Source: Chrysoperla carnea (lineage: Eukaryota > Arthropoda > Insecta > Neuroptera > Chrysopidae). Taken from it: a stretch of 64,000 nucleotides of DNA. A program made the position numbers and the translations under genes. The stretch lies in the NCBI RefSeq assembly GCF_905475395.1, contig NC_058339.1, forward strand, positions 76,350,520 to 76,414,519, written 5' to 3'. The notes under the pieces are model-generated. The model worked only from the letters and a program-made list of their open reading frames with translations. It did not search any database and was not told where the DNA came from. Below are positions 50,801-55,585 of the stretch, piece after piece (position 1 is the stretch's first letter; the number at the start of each line of letters is the position of its first letter).

Positions 50801-52522
50801 GATACTTTAATGAGTAAGTAATTAATTAATTTTATCCAAAATTCTAAACAGTACAAACATCCAAGAAAATAACCATTTTGAAAAAAAAGTCTCTAAATGA
50901 AAATTTTTGTTTTTTTTAGATTCCAGTTTAAGTGGAATAGAAAATAGTGCTAATACAGTTCCGCATACAAATATGCATCCAACACCAAGTTATTCGGATG
51001 CAGAAGTTTGGTTTAAAGCTGCTACAATAGCGGTCCCAATATGTGGTGTTTTAATTCTACTTATGCTTATTGGCTTAGCTGTAAGAATATTACGGTCTGA
51101 TGCCAATAAATTAGGGTAAGTTCATAATTTAAAATTTCCCTTGGTATACGGTAATTGCCTGATGTCGAATTTGCCATATTACACATAAAAATGTAAAACT
51201 ATACTTGATACAAAGACAAAATTTGAGCATTCCAAGATTGTTGCCCAATCACTATCTAGCAAAATAAAGTTTTATATGTATCTCTGTGGTGATATCGGAC
51301 ATCGAAGTCACTAACCTCCATCTTTGTTTAATTAGGAATTTCCATCGTCTTTGTTTAATTAGGAATTTTAAACGTTCATATTCTGCGTACTTCTAAAGAT
51401 TGTCAAAAACCAACTTCACTTTTCTACCCGTACAGTGAGAATTCTTCACCTGAAGTGATACAAAAAATTTGTCAACTAATAACCAGATGGCAGCATCTTC
51501 AGCACTTACTGTGTTTTGGCTAGATGTTTTCATTTAAAAGCGATCTTCTATTGAACCCAATAGAACCAATACCAATTTGTATCATTAGCGAAAACCTGAT
51601 GAACATTTTTTGCGAATTTCCGGCAAATGGTCAATTAAAAAATCTATTGGTAGTAAAAACTCAAGATCCCTTCAAAAAGCTCATATAATTGGGTAGGTGA
51701 CAAAAAATGTCTGCTCTTATGCAATCCATTGTCTCCTGTTTTCCCAGACAAATTGCTAAATATATTATTTCGCAGCAACAGGCTCAATGGTCGAACGGGT
51801 GAAGGCGCAATCGTCTTTAACCGTTTGATTACTGACTGGGACAGGCTGATAAATTATAATTAATGGGGCGGTAACTGATTTCACTCACATCATAAATTTA
51901 ATTCTATAATTGGATGTAGTTTAAAATCAATAAAGATTATAAATAATGATGTGAATGGCCTCTGTTATAGATGGATATCTGAAAAACGGAGATTAAATCC
52001 CATTATTATCATTCTTTCGAAGAAAAAATTGCATGTCAAACAATTTCTGAAAAAAACAATATTTACAATCATACACTGGAGAAATTCGAGAGGGTAAAGT
52101 AACGCAGTAAATGGCGAAAAAACTAACGAATTTTTTTTCTTTTGTTTTGCAGAGGAACATTTGGTCCAACAATGGAATACAAATCAAACGTAAATCATTT
52201 AGTCGATCCATCACATCATCACAGTGTCCAAAACTATGTGAGTGTTAAAAAAGTGCCATTAATCTATTCAGACTCAACAACAAAATCCATAAAACAGTTA
52301 CATCAGTCACCTGGATCATGTTGTCAACAAAATATTGATCATATTGCACCGTTATTGGTGCAACAAAATACCAATAATTTTGAGCCAACATTACCACATC
52401 ATCATCAGAAGAATGAAGTGTTAGCGAAATTAAATACTTGTAAGAATGTAAATATTATACCATCAACAAATCATCATCATGCCAAATTATATGAGAAATG
52501 TTCTGTGCCACTTTCACAATAA
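8296..52522 (+). CDS. bambi: BAMBI homologue (BMP/activin membrane-bound inhibitor), whole spliced gene, 5 exons
   Basis: Exons 8296-8593, 48119-48269, 50662-50813, 50920-51115 and 52153-52522 total 1167 nt, that is 388 codons plus TAA. Every intron is GT-AG, with phases 1, 2, 1 and 2, and the frame stays open across all joins. The product has a signal peptide (about residues 16-38), a low-complexity spacer (about 41-99), a cysteine-rich ectodomain (104-183), one membrane helix (about 232-258) and a cytoplasmic tail (259-388). The motifs RCYC, CVATGYMCKS and CC-x4-CN, and the WF-x-AA-x-IAVPI stretch entering the membrane, are BAMBI hallmarks. BAMBI proteins resemble type I TGF-beta receptors without the kinase and block signalling by joining receptor complexes. 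The ten ectodomain cysteines fit the receptor three-finger fold. The tail is His-rich and ends without the C-terminus I would expect of vertebrate BAMBI. The family call is very secure; only the choice of start Met and the UTR limits are open. Confidence 0.95.
8449..8475 (+). repeat. (AAT)9 microsatellite inside bambi exon 1
   Basis: Nine pure AAT codons encode Asn52-60 of the predicted protein. Pure codon repetition makes length polymorphism likely. Confidence 0.9.
8594..11837. other. Intron 1, proximal part without recognised elements
   Basis: AT-rich with chance frames only (8846-9061, 10730-10939). No second exon is readable here. Confidence 0.45.
11838..12240. repeat. Dispersed repeat E, copy 1
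   Basis: Shares TCCTTTTATACGTCTTTTGTG, GAGAAATTAACTA, TTTTCATTTTTATGCA and AAAGCTTAAAACTTGAGGAA with 29600-29990. The distal part (GGGCTGTTTTTAAT, TTTATCGTAAACC, CTTGAAATTTATACAGAAGG) is shared with 3421-3530. Confidence 0.7.
12241..14036. other. Intron 1 segment
   Basis: Apart from the pogo-like fragment at 12884-12960, nothing is recognised. Confidence 0.4.
12884..12960. repeat. pogo/Tigger-like terminal fragment
   Basis: The sequence ACAGTAGAACGCAAATTATT, then AATTGGGACCGGAG and CGGTTAATCGGA, resembles the terminal region common to pogo/Tigger elements, which start CAGTAGAACC. The partner end and transposase were not found. Confidence 0.45.
14037..14330 (-). repeat. Eight-copy dispersed family R, copy 1 (inverse)
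   Basis: Contains CCCTCACGGGTAAACAG, ACTTTTGTTCTATCTCTAAC, TTTACAAGATGGGT and GCGTTACAAACTTGGGACTA, the conserved blocks of the family read on the opposite strand. Confidence 0.75.
14351..14420. repeat. Loopless palindrome, 70 bp
   Basis: The inner 23-base arms, starting ATACCACGATACTCG, are perfect inverse copies with no spacer (centre 14385/14386). The symmetry extends to about 35 bases per arm with two mismatches. It lies just beyond the family R copy at 14037-14330. Confidence 0.9.
14421..15210. other. Intron 1 segment, very AT-rich
   Basis: Long A/T and TAAT runs; nothing recognised. Confidence 0.45.
15211..15568 (+). repeat. Dispersed family R, copy 2
   Basis: Begins GGTGTATATATGAAATAT, then GGTATACTAAGTTTAGTCCC and AAGTTTGTAACGCTTAAAAA. 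It lacks the middle of the family (the TTGTTCTATC block). It ends with ACATGGTATTTCAACAATTA and ACTCAGTCAATTGTTT. An (AT)n run sits at about 15405. Confidence 0.75.
15569..16830. other. Intron 1 segment
   Basis: Nothing coding. ACAGGGTGTTATTTT near 16301 resembles the edge word of short insect repeats. Confidence 0.4.
16831..17560. mobile_element. Fold-back element family F, copy 2 with nested inverted repeat
   Basis: It has the same arms as 934-1505 (the TAGTTGTGTACACACACATA block at 16862 and its inverse at about 17480-17510). The right edge is TTTTTGGTCTGGCTCT, the inverse of copy 1's left edge. A second, inner inverted repeat (about 17085-17295, AATTGTATATTAACCATAAATAA facing its inverse, shown only by position and first bases) lies in the middle, so it folds as a double hairpin. 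Confidence 0.82.
18036..18253. mobile_element. MITE family C, 5' fragment
   Basis: Begins TTAAGGTAGCACGAGCGCCA and follows the left arm of the family through the GCCTTGGTTTTCGAAATAT block, then diverges at about 18253. Confidence 0.75.
18470..18800. other. GC-balanced stretch, probably an old repeat
   Basis: Contains GAGGAGGAAGCGAGACGG and GTCTCTCTGTCTAACTCG, words often seen in insect short repeats. A chance 69-codon frame crosses it. No second copy was seen in this window. Confidence 0.25.
18801..20139. other. Intron 1 segment
   Basis: AT-rich; nothing recognised. Confidence 0.4.
20140..20482. mobile_element. MITE family C, left fold-back half only
   Basis: Runs from GAGGTAGTACAAACGCTAAG to GTGCTCATACATCCTTGG. 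It contains both facing arms of the fold-back but not the distal half, matching the unit that ends at the internal terminus in the 36017 copy. Confidence 0.75.
20673..21200. repeat. Tandem array, three units of about 175 bp
   Basis: The anchor GATAAAATATCTT recurs at 20718, 20894 and 21069, giving periods of 176 and 175. The units share CACGATAAACAGCTTTACTT, AGAATAGACACTCTTTTC and CTTCTTCCAAATCG blocks with only a few differences. Unit junctions carry a CATTCTGCAACACCTTGTA-like word. It is too few units to call a satellite array here. Confidence 0.9.
21201..22296. other. Intron 1 segment
   Basis: Only the repeat D fragment at 21625-21690 is recognised. Confidence 0.4.
21625..21690 (+). repeat. 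Dispersed repeat D, fragment
   Basis: GGGTTGTCACATCAAAG, then GGAAGTCGGG, TTAAACCAG and GATCAAATCTGGA, the start and end blocks of 41449-41758 with the middle missing. Confidence 0.6.
22297..22962 (-). repeat. Dispersed family R, copy 3 (inverse, near full length)
   Basis: Runs in inverse from the CAAGTGAAAACAAA/ACCATGTATAGACAG end to the TAAACTAAGTATACCTTGAT end, with all middle blocks present. An inserted AT-rich stretch lies near 22450-22560. Confidence 0.75.
22963..23766. other. Intron 1 segment
   Basis: Nothing recognised. Confidence 0.4.
23767..24328. mobile_element. MITE family B
   Basis: 562 bp between TTAAGGTAGTTCCTCCGCGA and, at the right, TCGTGTAGGTACTACCTTAA. These are inverted copies of one terminal sequence with three differences in 20 bases. 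The interior is AT-rich with no coding sequence. The ends share the first nine bases with families A and C. Confidence 0.8.
24828..25380. mobile_element. MITE family C, composite copy in opposite orientation
   Basis: Starts TTAAGGATATACGAGCGCC. The internal terminus TTAAGGATGTATGAGCG is at about 25085, and the copy ends near CCTTGGCGTTCGTACTAGATTA. The order of blocks is that of 36017-36636 reversed. Confidence 0.77.
25381..27178. other. Intron 1 segment
   Basis: Carries the GGGTTCCGTA-type fragment. The minus-strand frames at 26549-26908 and 26799-27002 overlap each other, are Lys/Phe-rich and show no family features. Confidence 0.4.
26023..26110. repeat. Fragment of a GGGTTCCGTA-type insect repeat
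   Basis: GGGTTCCGTACTCAAAAGGT, GTCTGCCTGTCTGTCAG and GGCTGTATCTCATAAAC are words of a repeat I know to be widespread in insect genomes. Only about 90 bases are present. A possible second, inverse remnant (TTACCCAACGGAACCCTG) is at about 799-816. Confidence 0.45.
27217..27522 (+). repeat. Dispersed repeat, arm 1 of an inverted pair (RTE/SINE-like)
   Basis: It matches 31294-31608 in inverse orientation over its whole length, including AAAGATTGATAAAGATTGCTC and GATGGCCGTGAAATATTTT-type blocks. It is preceded by CCCACACGCTTCGCTGAG and followed by a GCATGAAAGCGTAACAAGCA stretch, an (AAAC)n run and CTTTCGCATTTATAATATAT. These are the ends commonly seen on insect RTE-derived repeats. The element as a whole probably spans about 27179-27605. 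Confidence 0.7.
27523..27605 (+). repeat. RTE-type retroelement 3' tail with (AAAC)n
   Basis: The sequence reads TAGTTTTAGCATGAAAGCG, a run of AAAC units (about 27548-27580), then CTTTCGCATTTATAATATAT. This arrangement is characteristic of RTE-clade and related SINE 3' ends in insects. There is no reverse transcriptase sequence nearby. Confidence 0.55.
27606..29599. other. Intron 1 segment
   Basis: AT-rich; nothing coding or repeated was recognised. Confidence 0.4.
29600..29990. repeat. Dispersed repeat E, copy 2
   Basis: Corresponds to 11838-12125, with a partial internal duplication: TAGGAGAAATTAACTATCA occurs twice (about 29722 and 29809). It lacks the distal block. Confidence 0.7.
30014..30528 (+). 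repeat. Dispersed family R, copy 4
   Basis: From TATACCATGTATATATGAAA to CAATTTTTGTTTTCACTTGT. It includes the GTCTCTCCGTCTG block, GATATCCAGCTGC, the TTGGGTCTTAGGTCCCATCT block and TTTACCCGTGAGGACGCAAA. Confidence 0.8.
30529..31293. other. Intron 1 segment
   Basis: AT-rich; nothing recognised. Confidence 0.4.
31294..31608 (-). repeat. Dispersed repeat, arm 2 of an inverted pair
   Basis: Inverse copy of 27217-27522, starting AGCGAATGGTTTTTAATG and ending CAATCTTTACTTTTAA. It has lost the tail with the simple repeat. The two copies are about 3.8 kb apart and could pair in a transcript of intron 1. Confidence 0.72.
31609..32316. other. Intron 1 segment
   Basis: Holds only the (ATTT)n run at 31834-31880. 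Confidence 0.4.
31834..31880. repeat. (ATTT)n microsatellite
   Basis: An almost uninterrupted TTTA tetranucleotide run. Confidence 0.9.
32317..32872 (+). repeat. Dispersed family R, copy 5 (near full length)
   Basis: Contains the family from ATACCATGTATATATGAAAT to the GTCAATTGTTTGTTTGACTT end. The block order is GTAACGCTT, TTTCCGGTTGTCCGTCCGTC, AAAAGTGATGTTAAGTTCG, CATCTTGTAAACCGTTAGAG, CTGTTTGCCCGTGAGGGCGC. Confidence 0.82.
32873..33662. other. Intron 1 segment
   Basis: Nothing recognised; the frame at 33112-33312 has no family features. Confidence 0.4.
33663..34182. mobile_element. MITE family C, composite copy, truncated
   Basis: TTAAGGATGTATGG at the left and the internal terminus TTAAGGATGTACGAGCATGG at about 33952. 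It then follows the fold-back half and stops near 34182, without a clear outer end. Confidence 0.7.
34183..36016. other. Intron 1 segment
   Basis: AT-rich; the 85-codon frame at 35476-35733 is a Phe/Leu/Ile low-complexity artefact. Confidence 0.4.
36017..36636. mobile_element. MITE family C, full-length composite copy
   Basis: The left end is close to TTAAGATACTACGAACGCCA and the right end to TCGTGCTTGTACATTCTTAA. A third terminus-like sequence, GTGCTCATACATCCTTAA, lies inside at about 36328-36345. The left half is itself a fold-back, in which two arms carrying TTTTCGATAT and GACGAAAA-like words face each other. Both halves recur in other copies (24828-25380 and 33663-34182). Confidence 0.75.
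36637..37709. other. Intron 1 segment
   Basis: AT-rich with a C run (CCCCCCCTCCCC) at about 36799. Two stretches near 37340-37400 and 37500-37570 share GAAACATGTCA and TTAACTGGAATCG words, a diverged direct repeat. Confidence 0.4.
37710..38205 (+). repeat. Dispersed family R, copy 6
   Basis: From TATACCCTGTGTATATGAAA through GGTATACTAAGTTTAGTCCC, TTGGGTCTTGGGCTCGC and GTTTACCCGTGAGAGTGCAA to the CAGTCCATTGTTTGTTTTCG end. Confidence 0.8.
38206..38810. other. Intron 1 segment
   Basis: Nothing coding. A GC-balanced patch near 38545-38625 (CACTGGCTGAATGGCTGCTC) is unidentified. Confidence 0.4.
38811..38842. repeat. (AT)n microsatellite beside a GC-balanced patch
   Basis: A pure AT run. From 38843 to about 38940 follows an unusually GC-balanced stretch (CGTTGGGGCGGTGAATACCC and similar) in an otherwise AT-rich region. 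The patch has no recognised identity. Confidence 0.85.
39115..39200 (+). promoter_or_regulatory. Heat-shock-type promoter: HSEs plus TATA box
   Basis: GAACATTC is at 39117-39124. A perfect three-unit heat-shock element, GAAGCTTCTAGAA, is at 39134-39146. TATAAAAAG follows at 39157-39165, eleven bases downstream. A further TTCTAGAA is at 39187-39194, about where initiation would fall. This spacing is that of insect hsp promoters. There is no hsp coding sequence downstream. It could be a captured promoter or part of a retroelement LTR. Confidence 0.6.
39305..39427 (+). CDS. Short ORF (40 codons) downstream of the heat-shock-type promoter
   Basis: ATG at 39305 follows an A-rich leader (39223-39290) containing repeated GTGAA words, as in insect hsp leaders. 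The frame starts MYFNPSNARFDCQF and closes at TAG 39425-39427. It resembles no family I know. CCCGAGCAACGCCAGG at its start is a word common in insect non-LTR repeats, so the frame may be chance inside a repeat. AATAAA and a 20-A run follow at 39499-39521. Confidence 0.25.
   Translation: MYFNPSNARFDCQFYIIFYLQFYIESEYKCFEFGPLDLLT
39499..39521 (+). terminator. AATAAA and 20-base poly(A) run
   Basis: AATAAA at 39499-39504 merges into 20 uninterrupted A (39502-39521). This can be the tail of a retroposed copy on the + strand, or a slippage-prone A run. Confidence 0.4.
39522..41448. other. Intron 1 segment
   Basis: Nothing recognised beyond chance frames. GGTACCCGGTGACTGGAG at 39852 and CACCAGGTACCGGAGTGG at 40396 stand out from the flanks but are unidentified. 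Confidence 0.4.
41449..41758 (+). repeat. Dispersed repeat D, longest copy
   Basis: Starts GGGTTGTCACATCAAAG, then GGAAGTCGG and TAAACCAG. It continues through CCCGGAAGAAACTACACGAT to GGTGTCAATCCAACC. Related fragments lie at about 21625-21690 and 44385-44530, and in inverse at about 1533-1672. Confidence 0.65.
42458..43068. mobile_element. piggyBac-type MITE flanked by TTAA
   Basis: TTAA 42454-42457 precedes CCCTTACTTGGCATCGTTA. The right end reads TAACGATACC-like sequence in inverse, finishing AAAGGG before TTAA 43069-43072. CCCTT ends at TTAA are typical of piggyBac. There is no coding capacity. The body carries many copies, in both orientations, of a word like AATCGTGAA (for example near 42513, 42539, 42582, 42633, 42650, 42885 and 42921). 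Confidence 0.72.
43073..44384. other. Intron 1 segment
   Basis: AT-rich. GCAAACGGCTTCAACGATTTT near 43513 resembles the host-spanning edge of RTE-type repeats, but the copy cannot be delimited. Confidence 0.35.
44385..44530 (+). repeat. Dispersed repeat D, diverged fragment
   Basis: TTTCAAAGCTCCAGAAATTTGG, written here in part, then GATAAACCAGAAAGT and TTAATCTAA, resemble the start of 41449-41758. Confidence 0.45.
44531..47394. other. Intron 1 segment
   Basis: No exon seen. Frames at 45739-46005 and 46875-47112 (open on both strands) show no family features. Confidence 0.4.
47395..47745 (+). repeat. Dispersed repeat G, copy 1
   Basis: GTCGAATTTGCCATATTA, GTTTAATTAGGAATTTTAAA and AACCTGAAGTGATA-type blocks recur in the same order at 51150-51480. 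A fragment (about 4308-4345) carries only the first block. It contains TGACGTCA, a CRE-like octamer, near 47595. Confidence 0.7.
48119..48269 (+). CDS. bambi: bambi exon 2: first half of the cysteine-rich ectodomain
   Basis: This exon lacks its own long ATG-started frame but is the most diagnostic piece of the gene. After a T-rich tract and the acceptor GGCAG it reads GDVRCYCNLPVCVATGYMCK, then a stretch ending in HGCLELLID. It carries cysteines 104, 106, 111, 118, 125 and 143 of the ectodomain. The spacing C-x-C-x4-C-x6-C and the words CVATGYMCKS and HGCL match BAMBI. The donor is AA|GTAAGTA, followed at once by an (AT)n run in intron 2. Phase is 1 in and 2 out, consistent with both neighbours. 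Confidence 0.95.
48442..48949. mobile_element. MITE family A, copy 2 (in bambi intron 2)
   Basis: Near-identical to 2235-2741, with only scattered single-base differences seen by eye. It ends with TTAAGGTAGTACCAGCATG on the left and an inverted TTAAGGATGTTCCAGCATG on the right. It lies on the same strand orientation as copy 1, inside the bambi gene. Confidence 0.87.
50003..50512 (+). repeat. Dispersed family R, copy 7 (in bambi intron 2)
   Basis: Starts ATATATCAAGGTATACTAAG and has a small deletion of the GTAACGCTT block. It continues with TTTCCGGTTGTCTG and TGTAAACCGTTAGAGATAGA and ends near CTCAGTCAATTGTTTATATT. Confidence 0.8.
50662..50813 (+). CDS. bambi: bambi exon 3: second half of the ectodomain
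   Basis: The acceptor is a T-run followed by CTAG; the first base completes an Asn codon with exon 2. The exon encodes residues 151-200, with Cys156 and then CCRKDMCNH (Cys177, 178, 183), the closing CC-x4-CN knot shared by TGF-beta family receptor ectodomains. An NDT sequon at residue 196 is a candidate N-glycosylation site. The donor is ATGA|GTAAGTA, one base into a codon. Intron 3 behind it is only 106 bp. Confidence 0.94.
50920..51115 (+). CDS. bambi: bambi exon 4: juxtamembrane stalk and transmembrane helix
   Basis: Residues 202-265. A short stalk with an NSS sequon at residue 201 (completed across the intron) precedes YSDAEVWFKAA. A hydrophobic run of about 27 residues follows, then VRILRSDANKL. 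The WFKAA/IAVPI entry into the membrane and the RILRS exit resemble the same places in vertebrate BAMBI. The acceptor is a run of T then AG, and the donor is GG|GTAAGTT. Confidence 0.95.
51116..52152 (+). other. bambi intron 4
   Basis: Holds a copy of a dispersed repeat (about 51150-51480) that also occurs at 47395-47745. The rest shows no coding pattern. Confidence 0.8.
51150..51480 (+). repeat. Dispersed repeat G, copy 2 (in bambi intron 4)
   Basis: Same block order as 47395-47745, with a short local duplication of TTTGTTTAATTAGGAATTT at about 51323 and 51350. Confidence 0.7.
52153..52522 (+). CDS. bambi: bambi exon 5: cytoplasmic tail and stop
   Basis: The acceptor TTTTGCAG is followed by A, which completes the Gly codon from exon 4. 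The exon encodes residues 267-388 and ends in TAA at 52520-52522. The tail starts GTFGPTMEYKSNVNH and is rich in His (HHH in several places), Gln and Asn. It has no kinase motif. No family domain is visible in it, which is usual for the fast-evolving BAMBI tail. The stop overlaps a chance AATAAA that is too close to serve as the poly(A) signal. Confidence 0.92.
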
Positions 52523-53317
52523 ATTTTTTATTGTTTATAAAAGAAAATTGTTGTATAAAAAAAAGTTGATAAAAACTCAAGTTTTGTACCAAACTTTAGG
52601 GAAAAAAACAACCCGAAACTTATTAATTCAGAGTGACCACAAAACAAGAAAACCAGAAAATATTTTATTGATCAGGAATGATTATGAAAATCAAACATAT
52701 CTAAGCAGTAGGTACTTATCTAAAACAATCTTCGAAATTACCTAAATTAAGTTTTTGGGAGGTTTTAATTACCTAACATCTTCCATTTTACTCATTTTCT
52801 TATACAGATGCTTAAGATATCAAGAAATTCAAAATGTTCTCGGTTTTTTGGTTAAAAAATTGCTTTGGTTTAATAATTTCAGACAATTTTATTGAAAATA
52901 TTTCCCTAGTACTCGAATCAACAGAATTTACGTGATTTTTTCTCTTTTTTTCTTGAGTCCTTGTTATTTAAGAAAATCCAAAAACCTATACAAAAATTTT
53001 TAAATATTTTATTTACGTCACCGGCTTTATTATAAAGAACGAAAAAAAATTTAATTAAAAAAAAATAATAAAGATTATTACAATCAGACATTTTTTGAGT
53101 GACTCCAAGGAGCGCGAGGGCTTGATCTCATGCAAAAATAAAAATTATATATCAAAATGTTATCTCAATAAACATAAAATTTCATTTCTTTCAAGACACA
53201 AAGTTCAAAATCTCAGATTATTTTAACATCTAACCACATACATTTTTTTTACAACTACATATTCTGTTTTTATGTCGATTTTTTCCCTTAAATTTGGTAC
53301 AAAATTGTTTGGCCTAG
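52523..53317 (+). other. bambi 3' UTR and flank
   Basis: AT-rich sequence after the stop. Candidate poly(A) signals AATAAA lie at about 53067 and 53167-53172. The frame at 52479-52745 overlaps the end of exon 5 in another phase and has no family resemblance, so it is taken as UTR. Confidence 0.4.
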
Positions 53318-53557
53318 AGCCATGCGTCGTATTTGAGAGCCATTTCAGAACCACACGAAATATTAGAGGCTGTTTTCAAGGTCGTATTTAACACTTTTGA
53401 AGTGAAAACTTTTTTAACCGCATTGAGCGAAATAAAAATCGTCACCTCGATCGAAGCGACATGCATACCACCTGGCATGTATATCACGTTGAAAACACCG
53501 GTTCATGACGGATCACTTCTGGGGAGTTCGTTAACATTGAGTACAGTCAGTTCTTGA
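53318..53557 (+). other. Unassigned open island (79 codons open)
   Basis: This island is less AT-rich than its surroundings. It is open from AGC 53318, behind a CCTAG that could act as an acceptor, to TGA at 53555-53557, reading for example ISEPHEILEAVFKVVFN. The opposite strand is also mostly open (53688 down to 53330 with one TGA). No family is recognised. It might be a decayed repeat protein, a distal bambi 3' UTR segment or a real exon of another gene. Confidence 0.25.
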
Positions 53558-53689
53558 ATGGGATACCGCTGGAGAACATTGTGTGCTGTTGCCTTTTTAT
53601 TACTTATAATTATTACTTTAACAATGTTCCAAGCTTCTTTGAAAGAGAAGTCTACAATTATTTGGATTGACCTGGACAAAATCCTCACA

Positions 53690-55307
53690 AATTTCCAGCT
53701 GTTCTGAAATGACTATAAAATAGTACGCCTGGCCCTAGATCTATGTATATAAAAATTTATTTTTTAATATTAAGAAAAAAATGTTACTGGAACAATATAT
53801 CACAAAATATGATTGTGATGTGATGTAAGAAAAAAGAATATTTTTGATTATATTCTTTTTTTCTTTTGATATTTTTTATTTTATAAAATATTTTTATAAC
53901 TTGGCTGTGATCAGTAATTAAAAAAAGAAATAATGGAAACTTATATCCGGTTTCAATTTAAAATAATAATTCAGTTGATGTTAAACGGGGAAATTATTCA
54001 AATATTTCCTTTTCGAAAACACGATTCTAATCTACAAAAAATATGTCAAAACATGTGTGACATTACAAATTAAATTGTGACGTCACAAAACACTAAAAGT
54101 CTATTGTTGTTAATTTTAGGTTAACTAAAATTTGTTATAAAAGTAAAATGGCTGTCTATTTTGACAGATATATATAAATGGCGTATTTTTATTTAACCTA
54201 AGATTAAATTGTAATTTAACAACCTCAATTGATTGATAAATCCCCAACTAAAATTAATTAGAGATAATGAAAAACAACGAATTTCAACTCCATCTCAAAA
54301 TCATTTTTTTATGAAACCAATCCTTTCCAATAATCACAACGAAAATCTAAATATCGTTCACGGAAAACATATTTTTTTAGGTGAATCAAGCCATTGAATC
54401 AGTTGAGGTTGTCAATGAAAAATCTGTTTTATTCCCCACCGAAAAATTCTCATGCGCAAAAAATATTAACTCATTTGAATTTTCATTATTTTCAAAATAC
54501 TAAAAATTAAATTAAAAAAAAAGGTTTGTAAATACTTTTTTGCTATGGTAAAAAAGGATTTAAAATGATGCGAATTATATTTAGGTGATCTAGAATCCGA
54601 AATTTTAAATCTTTTTACTATAAATTATATTATACGAAGACTGTTTATATTTATATTCTATTATTATTAATTATATAAATCAAATTGATTGCTTTCGAAT
54701 TTATTATAAGAGAAAATGAAAACAAAAAAACGACTGATGAAAAACTAATTTTCTTTTTTTTCCCCGGATAGTATATATGCAAATTTTATTTTTATTACCA
54801 TTTTTGAAACTTTTAGCATATATTACTTAAAATCAATATTTACAACGACTCAGATCCATTTTTATTATTTTTATTAAAATGTGAAGTTAATTTTTCATTT
54901 TTTGAAAAAAAAAACTCTTTAACAAAAATTACCAATTCCTTTATATAAATTGTTCTTGTGTTGTAAATTTCTCAGAAAAATTCTCCTGATTGGAGCTAAT
55001 AGTATAAGAGAAAAATTATAAATATTTTAAGCATTCCATTATATAAAAAGGAATACTTGAAATTACTTTTTCATTATCACACTCTTCCAATGAAAAATAA
55101 AAATTAGTTACTGTTTATTAACTTACCTAAATTTTTCTAGGAATTTACCCCTTTGAATCCCTGAAATAATAAATTTACTCCTTAGATCCTCTTTAATATG
55201 AAATTTTCAACTCTCTGCCTTTTATAATTTTTGAGGAAATAGAACCCCAAATTTTGCCTTAATTTGAACACACAAAATTCACATTAAATCAAAGATATTT
55301 ACGAAAA
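53690..55307. other. Intergenic AT-rich DNA
   Basis: Nothing recognised. AAATTGTGACGTCACAAAAC near 54071 is a palindromic CRE-like site, which may be chance. Confidence 0.4.
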
Positions 55308-55585
55308 AATGTTTCAAACAAAAGTTATTTATTTTTAGATAAATGACTTTTTATTGTATTCGAATTTTTGTTCTATCTGTTACAGTTTAAAAAATGGGTC
55401 CTATAAAGAAAAATTGACCTTTATTGCTCGTTGACGAAGTCACTTTTTACGTCCTGAACACACTATCAAAATTTCGGCTCTATAACTCTTTTCGCTTTTG
55501 AGTTATCTTGCCGGACATAATTTTGTTAGTAGCATCAATATTTCTCAGCGTAAAAAACTTGGAACTAAACTTAATAGACTGGGAG
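55308..55585 (-). repeat. Dispersed family R, copy 8 (inverse, partial)
   Basis: Includes ACGAAAAAATGTTTCAAACA, TTTTTGTTCTATCTGTTACA, CACTTTTTACGTCCTGAACA and TCAATATTTCTCAGCG, the family blocks read in inverse. Confidence 0.75.

Noticed and set aside
52479..52745. 88-codon ORF overlapping bambi exon 5
   Set aside because: Other phase of the last exon and the 3' UTR; Lys/Thr-rich and without homologue.
54071..54090. CRE-like TGACGTCA site as a regulatory element
   Set aside because: A single octamer far from any gene; chance occurrence cannot be excluded.
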